Source of the DNA: S5-327 sp965116015
GTDB lineage: Bacteria; Chloroflexota; Dehalococcoidia; Lucifugimonadales; Australimonadaceae
Assembly (NCBI GenBank): GCA_965116015.1
Contig: OZ220477.1
Coordinates: forward strand, 2,170,001-2,234,000
Direction of reading: 5' to 3'
DNA: 64,000 nt
Both the position numbers and the translations under genes were made by a program. Below are positions 59,240 through 64,000 of this stretch, piece by piece (the first letter of the stretch is position 1; every line of letters begins with the position of its first letter). The notes under the pieces were generated by a model. It worked only from the letters and a program-made list of their open reading frames with translations. It had not been told where the DNA came from and ran no database searches.

Positions 59240-60178
59240 ATGCTGCTAACCCCCGAACAGCGGGATGAGATAGACGCGCTCCGGAGCGCGCGCAGCGAGA
59301 CGTTGCGGGCGACGGTTCCTGCGCTCGAGGCGGCGCTCTACGAGCCGTTCCCTGTGCTCGACCACGGGTTCGTGCGGGTGATCGACTATATGGGAGACGA
59401 CGGCGCGGTGGCGCAAGCGGCGCGAGTCTCGTACGGGCGCGGGACGAAACGCGCGCGCGACGATCAGGGGCTCATCAACTATCTGATGCGGAACGGCCAT
59501 ACGTCGCCGTTCGAGATGTGCGAGATCAAGCTGCACGTGAAGCTGCCCATCTTCGTGGCGCGCCAGTGGATCCGCCATCGCACTGCGAACGTCAACGAGT
59601 ACTCGGGGCGCTACTCGGTGCTCGATAGGGAGTTCTATGTTCCCGCACCCGAGCAGCTGGCGGTTCAGTCGGATGCGAACCGGCAGGGTCGCGCGGGGGC
59701 GCTCGAGGCGAGCCGCGCCGCGCAGACGATCGAGCTGCTGCGCGCGGACGCTGAGCGCGCGTTTGAGCATTACTACGCGATGCTCGACGAGGGAGCTGGA
59801 GAGGCGGGCGCGCGCGGGGAGGGGGGTCTCGCGCGCGAGCTGGCGCGCATCGGGTTGCCGCTCAGCGCTTACACGCAGTGGTACTGGAAGACGGATCTTC
59901 ATAATCTGTTGCGGTTCCTGGCGTTGCGCAACGATGCTCACGCGCAGTGGGAGATCCGCGAGTACGCGAGGGTGATTCTCGGGCTGGTGGAGCGCTGGAC
60001 GCCGCTTGTGGCCCGCGCGTTCCACAACTACCGCGCCGGGGGAGCGCAGCTGAGCGCGGAGGGGCTCAGCGTGGCGAGGCGGATGCTCGCCGGCGAGACG
60101 ATCGACCCGTCGACGCTGGAGATGTCGGCGCGCGAGTGGCGGGAGCTTCGCGCTGTTCTTGGCCTCGACGCTGGGTGA
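59240..60178 (+). CDS. thyX: Flavin-dependent thymidylate synthase ThyX
   Basis: A 312-residue FAD enzyme that makes dTMP from dUMP with methylenetetrahydrofolate and NADPH. The ThyX motif RHRTANVNEYSGRYS (about residues 115-129) and SYGRGTKRARDDQGL, WKTDLHNLLRFLALR are present. It has an N-terminal extension and an Ala/Gly-rich loop (GAGEAGARGEGG). No thyA is in the window. Its ATG at 59240 has no strong ribosome site, so it may depend on coupling or be leaderless. A strong palindromic terminator follows about 175 bases later. Confidence 0.94.
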   Translation: MLLTPEQRDEIDALRSARSETLRATVPALEAALYEPFPVLDHGFVRVIDYMGDDGAVAQAARVSYGRGTKRARDDQGLINYLMRNGHTSPFEMCEIKLHVKLPIFVARQWIRHRTANVNEYSGRYSVLDREFYVPAPEQLAVQSDANRQGRAGALEASRAAQTIELLRADAERAFEHYYAMLDEGAGEAGARGEGGLARELARIGLPLSAYTQWYWKTDLHNLLRFLALRNDAHAQWEIREYARVILGLVERWTPLVARAFHNYRAGGAQLSAEGLSVARRMLAGETIDPSTLEMSAREWRELRAVLGLDAG

Positions 60179-60352
60179 GCTCCGGCAGCTCGCCAGCTAT
60201 TTCCGCAAGCGGCGACGGACGAGGGGGAGCGGGGACGGCGCTCCGTTGCATCTTTGCTTCAGCGCTCCAAGTTGCTTCGGTTTGCTTCAGCGCGTCTGCC
60301 GGGGGCGTAGGGGGGCAGGGCAGGCTGGCAGCCTCGGGAGGAGGGTGAACAG

Positions 60353-60386
60353 AAAGTCCCCCCGGAGACGTCTCCGGGGGGACTTT
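60353..60386. terminator. Perfect 34-bp palindrome, bidirectional rho-independent terminator
   Basis: AAAGTCCCCCCGGAGAC (60353-60369) is followed immediately by its exact reverse complement (60370-60386), with A-rich and T-rich ends. It can stop transcription of thyX from the left and of the secreted-protein gene from the right. The remaining bases of the 60179-60411 gap show no gene. Confidence 0.88.
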
Positions 60387-60411
60387 GCGTCGCTGCGGTT
60401 GGGGGCGGGGG

Positions 60412-61503
60412 CTAGGCGGCTACACGGCGTCCGCGGAATACGAGGATGCCACCGCTGAGGACCAGGGCGCCGCCCGCCGCGAGGGCTGCGAGGGCGAGCA
60501 GAGGGAGCGTGGCGTCGCCGGCGGAGGGGGGCTCGCCGAACTCGGGCTTGAACTGGCTGAGGTCTTGGGATTTCTCGTAGACGGTTCGCGCGCCGCCCTC
60601 TGCGCCTGTGCTGCCGGGGCCGTTCTCGCCGTCGGCGTCGTGGCCGTGGAGCATGCGCTCGGAGAGGGAGAGGAGGTTTTCGATTTCCTTGTCGGTGCGG
60701 GCGTCTTGCTCTTCGGCGGCGAGGATGCGGAGCCCGACGTCGCGGACGCGGCGCGCGGCGGCGACGGTTCGGTTGGCTGCGGCCTCGACTTCGGCGGCGG
60801 TGTCTTCGATGCCTTCATCGCCGCCGGCTGCGTTCCGCGCCCTGCCGGCCATAGCGATTACTGCGGGGGCGTGGCCTATGACGCCGTTGCCGTCGCCCAT
60901 AGCAACGTCTGCGCTCCGGACGTAGTTTTCGCCTGCGCTGCCCTCGATGAGGTTGATGACGCTCTGGGCGAAGCTCTTCTGTTCGCTGAATGTGAGGTCT
61001 TCATCCTGGGCGTTCTGGGCGTACATAAGCGCCATAGCCGCCTGGTCGTACATTCCGCGGGCTGCTCCGCCGGCTCCTGCGAGCTGGTTGCTGATGCGCC
61101 AGACGGCTAGCGGAACGGTGTCGCCGTAGGCGATGTCGCCGGAGGGTTCGGGGTCTGGGTCGGGGTTTGGCTCGATGGTGAGGAGGAATGTTTGGTACTT
61201 CGCGAGCAGGCTCATACCGTCGGGGTCGGTGTAGACGCCGATGGGTTCGGCGTCGCGGCCGTAGACGCCTGTGCTGATCTTGTTGCCCGAGATGTCCATA
61301 AGCCAGCCCTCGTATTGAGAGCCGGGAGAGCGGACAGCGGCGTTGCTCAGGTTGACGACGAGGCTGTCGCTCATTCCGTTGGCGTCGCGGAAGTTTGCGG
61401 AGCCGTCGAGGGCGGCTTCCTGGGCGCTCGCGGCGAGGGTCATGAGCATCGTCAGCATGAGCGCCAAGGCGATACTGGCAGAGAGATTCCGGCGCATGGA
61501 CAT
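60412..61503 (-). CDS. Secreted, C-terminally anchored protein with RskA-like domain
   Basis: A 363-residue protein with a signal peptide (residues 1-28, cleavage after LAASAQ), then a beta-sandwich-like region (LVVNLSNAAVRSPGSQYEGW, then ISTGVYGRDAEPIG and FLLTIEPNPDPDPEPSGD) similar to anti-sigma-K (RskA) C-terminal domains. A helical region of about 150 residues follows. The end, ATLPLLALAALAAGGALVLSGG then RGRR, looks like a cell-surface sorting signal (hydrophobic helix with a basic tail). AGGAGG stands before the ATG. Ligand unknown. Confidence 0.8.
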   Translation of the reverse strand: MSMRRNLSASIALALMLTMLMTLAASAQEAALDGSANFRDANGMSDSLVVNLSNAAVRSPGSQYEGWLMDISGNKISTGVYGRDAEPIGVYTDPDGMSLLAKYQTFLLTIEPNPDPDPEPSGDIAYGDTVPLAVWRISNQLAGAGGAARGMYDQAAMALMYAQNAQDEDLTFSEQKSFAQSVINLIEGSAGENYVRSADVAMGDGNGVIGHAPAVIAMAGRARNAAGGDEGIEDTAAEVEAAANRTVAAARRVRDVGLRILAAEEQDARTDKEIENLLSLSERMLHGHDADGENGPGSTGAEGGARTVYEKSQDLSQFKPEFGEPPSAGDATLPLLALAALAAGGALVLSGGILVFRGRRVAA

Positions 61504-61754
61504 TCCGCCTCCTGTTCGTCCGATAGCATACGGCGCGTAGTGTGGGGCATACTGCGGGCGCGGTTCCTGCGGTTTCGCCTTTGGGCGCCGACTTGTTCGC
61601 AGGTTGCCGAGCGCTATGCCCTACCGAAGCAACCGGGGCGTATTATAGAGCATCCGCACGAATCCGCTATAGGCTCCACGCGGCAAACTTTGCGTATTCG
61701 GCGGACAGGGGCGATTAGTCTGCCCGCCTTTCGAGGACGGCGCAAGTGTAGCGG

Positions 61755-61783
61755 TTGACCGTCGCGCGATTCAAGTCTACTCT
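61755..61783 (+). promoter_or_regulatory. Promoter of the TPP-riboswitch operon
   Basis: TTGACC (61755-61760), a 17-base spacer and TACTCT (61778-61783). Transcription would start near 61790, about 27 bases before the aptamer. Confidence 0.6.
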
Positions 61784-61816
61784 GTAGCGTAATCGGGACA
61801 ATTGCATAGCGTGCTG

Positions 61817-61903
61817 TTCAGGGGAGCCGGCCCGGCGGGCTGGCTGAGAGGCTTACGAGCGACCCTATGAACCTGACCTGGGTTATGCCAGCGGAGGGAG
61901 AGC
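61817..61903 (+). ncRNA. TPP riboswitch aptamer (THI element)
   Basis: The conserved pieces are in order: GGGGAGCC, GGCTGAGAGG, GACCCTATGAACCTGACCTGG, then GGTTATGCCAGCGGAGGGAG; these match the THI-box consensus (GGGGUGCC, CUGAGA, ACCC-GAACCUGA-CUGG-UAAUGCCAGCG-AGG). Thiamine pyrophosphate binding is expected to lower expression of the downstream symporter and tenA. The hairpin at 61927-61952 is the likely switching output. Confidence 0.95.
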
Positions 61904-61926
61904 GACGTGCGGAATCAGCGTCATAG

Positions 61927-61958
61927 AGCCGCTCCCTGCCCAGGGGGCGGCTTTCGTT
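61927..61958 (+). terminator. Terminator hairpin of the TPP riboswitch
   Basis: AGCCGCTCCC and GGGGGCGGCT form a 10-bp stem (one G-T pair) with loop TGCCCA, followed by TTCGTT. It lies 24 bases after the aptamer and before the ribosome site GGAGGGA (61964-61970) of the symporter, the usual layout for transcription-termination control. Confidence 0.7.
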
Positions 61959-61974
61959 ATGCCGGAGGGAATGT

Positions 61975-63477
61975 ATGTCCACGGAGGCATGGGCTCTAGC
62001 AGCGGCTATCGCGACTATGGCTGTGATGTCCGCGGCGGGCGTTGTCTACGCCAGGACGAGGCGGCACACTATCGAGGATTTCATCTCTGCGCGGGGCTCG
62101 ACGGGGGGTCTTGCGGCGATGGCGACGACGGCGGCCTCTGTGATGGGGGTGTGGATTCTGTTTGCGCCGGCTGAGACGGGCGCAGACGTGGGGCTCGCGG
62201 CGGTGATCGGCTACGGGGTTGGGCAGGCTGCGCCCATCGCGGCGTTCATTGTTCTGGGCCCGCGTATGCGGAAGCTTGCTCCCAACGGCCATTCGCTGAG
62301 CGAGTTCGCGCTCCAGCGGTACGGGGCTCCGATGTTCCGCCTTACCCTTTGCGTCGTTCTCCTTTATATGTTCCTGCTGCTGGCGGCGGAGATGGGAGCG
62401 ATCGCTCGGGCGGTGGATCTCGTCGCGGATGTTCCGCTTCAGCTCACACTGGTTCTTGTCGGGGCGGCGACGCTCGGGTACACCGTGTACGGCGGGCTTC
62501 GCGCGTCGATCTTCACGGACAAGATTCAGTTCGCGGCCATCATTCCGCTTATCCTCATCCTGCTCGTAGCCGCGCTCGTCGATCTTGGGGGGTGGAGCCT
62601 GGCTTTCGACAGGGTTCGCGATGTTGATCCGGACTTGCTCGACCTGGGGAACGCGGGGGGAATCGAGTTCGGGATCACGCTCATCATCGCTATTCTCGCC
62701 GCCGACATCTTCAACCAGGGATTCTGGCAGCGGGTGTATGCGGCGAAGACCGACGGGGACGTCCGCCGTGGGTTCCTGGCGGCGGGCGCGCTTATGATTC
62801 CCGTTATCGTGGGCGTTGGGTTGTTCGGCGTCTGGGCCGCCGGGCTTGGCGTGGTGGACGACGATCGGCCCGCCGCCATCGCGCTGTTCACGCTGGCGAT
62901 GGACGTTCTGCCCGGGTGGGCGCTGGTCGCGCTGACGGCGCTTGCGCTGATGCTGGTGATGAGCAGTATGGATACGCTCCTCAACGGTATGGCGAGCGTG
63001 TTCGCGACCGATCTCTCCCGCTTGCGTCCGGGGGTGGGGATGCTTGCCTCTACGCGGCTCATCACGGGGCTCATCATCGTTCCGGCGGCCATCGTGGGGT
63101 TTCTGTTCGACAGCGTGCTTTATCTCTTCTTCATCGCCGACCTTGCGTGCGCCGGCGCGGTTGTTCCGGTGTTCTCCGGAATGTGGTCGCGGCGGCTCTC
63201 CTCGCGGGGAGCGATGACCGCGTCGTTCTCGGGGATCGCGGCGGGGGCGCTCTTCTTCCCTACGCGCTCGTTTGAGGGGTGGTGGACGTGGGATGCGCTC
63301 ACGAACGCGTGGGGGCTGCTGGAGTCCGGCAATCTGCTGGCGAGCTTCCTTGCGGCGGTTGTTGTCTCTTCGGTTGTCGCGGGGCTGTTCGTTCTGGCGG
63401 CGCGGCGGCGGGGCGGGGCGGAGTTCGATCTCGAATCGCTCTCCGCTGAGATACGCCGGCTGGAGAGCGGAGCATGA
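61975..63477 (+). CDS. Sodium:solute symporter (SSS family), predicted thiamine-precursor uptake
   Basis: A 500-residue symporter with about 13 helices; family text includes RHTIEDFISARGSTGGLAAM, TVYGGLRASIFTDKIQFAA, NQGFWQRVYAAKTD and ALALMLVMSSMDTLLNGMAS (sodium-site serines). It sits behind a TPP riboswitch and before tenA, so it most likely brings in thiamine, HMP or another thiamine precursor, as proposed for ThiV-type transporters. The ATG at 61975 is 4 bases after GGAGGGA. Confidence 0.92.
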   Translation: MSTEAWALAAAIATMAVMSAAGVVYARTRRHTIEDFISARGSTGGLAAMATTAASVMGVWILFAPAETGADVGLAAVIGYGVGQAAPIAAFIVLGPRMRKLAPNGHSLSEFALQRYGAPMFRLTLCVVLLYMFLLLAAEMGAIARAVDLVADVPLQLTLVLVGAATLGYTVYGGLRASIFTDKIQFAAIIPLILILLVAALVDLGGWSLAFDRVRDVDPDLLDLGNAGGIEFGITLIIAILAADIFNQGFWQRVYAAKTDGDVRRGFLAAGALMIPVIVGVGLFGVWAAGLGVVDDDRPAAIALFTLAMDVLPGWALVALTALALMLVMSSMDTLLNGMASVFATDLSRLRPGVGMLASTRLITGLIIVPAAIVGFLFDSVLYLFFIADLACAGAVVPVFSGMWSRRLSSRGAMTASFSGIAAGALFFPTRSFEGWWTWDALTNAWGLLESGNLLASFLAAVVVSSVVAGLFVLAARRRGGAEFDLESLSAEIRRLESGA

Positions 63478-64000
63478 CGCCGGAGCAGCCTTTCACGCAG
63501 CGGTTGCGCGCGGCGGCGGCGGACGCGTGGCGGGCGCAGCGCGATAGCGCGTTCATAAGGGGGATCGGCGACGGGTCGCTCGATGTCGGGCGCTTTCAGC
63601 ACTGGGTGCGTCAGGATTACCGCTTTCTGATCGAGTATGCGCGGGCGCTGGCGACCGCCGCCGCCCGGGCGCCCGATCTTGCGACGATGACGAAGCTTGC
63701 AGGGCTTGCGAACGAGACGCTGGCTACGGAGATGTCGCTTCACCGCTCCTACGCCGAGGAGTTCGGCATTGGGGCGGAGGAGCTCGAACGCGAGGAGATG
63801 GCTCCGACCTGCCGCGCCTACACGGACTTTCTCGTTCGGGTGGCGTCTACGGGGAGTTTTCCGGAGCTGGTGGGGGCTCTGCTGCCGTGTATGTGGGGGT
63901 TCGCCGAGCTTGGGATTGCGCTCGCGGCGGGGGAGCGTCCGGCGGATCCGCGTTACGCCGCCTGGATCGATATGTATGCGTCCGACGAGTTCGTCGAGCT
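63474..64000 (+). CDS. tenA: TenA-family aminopyrimidine aminohydrolase, cut by the window end
   Basis: The first 175 residues of TenA (usual length about 220), which hydrolyses aminopyrimidines (salvaged from degraded thiamine) to HMP. Seen: FQHWVRQDYRFLIEYARALA (about residues 41-60), LANETLATEMSLHRSYAEEFG and the catalytic Cys in LLPCMWGFAELG (about 138). ATG overlaps the symporter stop by 4 bases, so it is under the same riboswitch. Confidence 0.93.
   Translation, partial: MTPEQPFTQRLRAAAADAWRAQRDSAFIRGIGDGSLDVGRFQHWVRQDYRFLIEYARALATAAARAPDLATMTKLAGLANETLATEMSLHRSYAEEFGIGAEELEREEMAPTCRAYTDFLVRVASTGSFPELVGALLPCMWGFAELGIALAAGERPADPRYAAWIDMYASDEFVE

Noticed and set aside
61504..61754. Possible tRNA or other RNA gene before the riboswitch
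   Set aside because: No cloverleaf, TTCGA-type arm or anticodon stem could be drawn; only the TPP aptamer downstream is clear.

Overview
The window is a GC-rich, gene-dense bacterial chromosome segment with about 60 genes. Signs of cellular (not plasmid or phage) DNA include dnaK, polA, thyX, citrate synthase, rlmD, tat genes and an Mrp antiporter. The mix of an hspR-grpE-dnaK order, two ferredoxin-type 2-oxoacid oxidoreductases, a CaiB/BaiF CoA-transferase with crotonases, a Rieske oxygenase and many small zinc-ribbon proteins is most like a free-living, aerobic-leaning Chloroflexota bacterium (Dehalococcoidia/SAR202-type). That placement is inference from remembered gene content, not a search. 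The + strand is strongly G-rich under genes of either orientation, as expected for a leading strand, except in a few patches.

Layout. 1-2003: heat-shock operon hspR-grpE-dnaK (minus strand; dnaK runs off the left edge) with a HAIR-like operator over its promoter. 2173-8325: cytochrome c maturation genes ccmA, ccmB, ccmC, a CcmD-like protein and a CxxxY-type ccmE, interrupted by a frameshifted unknown gene and a bicupin protein. 8440-15181: a molybdopterin oxidoreductase, a 2-oxoacid:ferredoxin oxidoreductase (alpha, beta), a long leader region, citrate synthase, a small zinc protein and a MidA-like methyltransferase. 15419-24294: acyl-CoA metabolism (AMP-dependent ligase with an apparent CTG start, two crotonases, a CoA-transferase), an EamA transporter, a VOC protein, a lipoprotein solute-binding protein and a Rieske oxygenase.

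24347-26079 is a two-gene accessory module, an OLD/PARIS-like ATPase with a Toprim (DUF3226-like) partner. It resembles an anti-phage system; the Toprim gene is frameshifted at a 7-base homopolymer, and the region has different base skew. 26261-33031: a methyltransferase, an aldo/keto reductase, polA and hypotheticals, separated by several imperfect repeat arrays. 33170-40996: a ten-gene Mrp-type cation/proton antiporter operon in which MrpA is split into several proteins. 41154-46447: a hopanoid cluster (hpnH, a small unknown protein, hpnG, hpnA, shc). Its end is tandemly duplicated (188 bp) together with the end of a convergent MFS gene.

46598-54749: MFS transporter, tatC, tatA/B, an RlmD-Maf fusion, a FAH-family hydratase, an SDR, an HPP protein and hypotheticals. 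55010-60178: dihydrolipoamide dehydrogenase, a second 2-oxoacid oxidoreductase pair and thyX, ending in a perfect palindromic terminator. 60412-64000: a secreted RskA-like protein, then a TPP riboswitch controlling a sodium:solute symporter and tenA (cut by the right edge). No tRNA, rRNA, CRISPR array, transposase or phage gene was seen.
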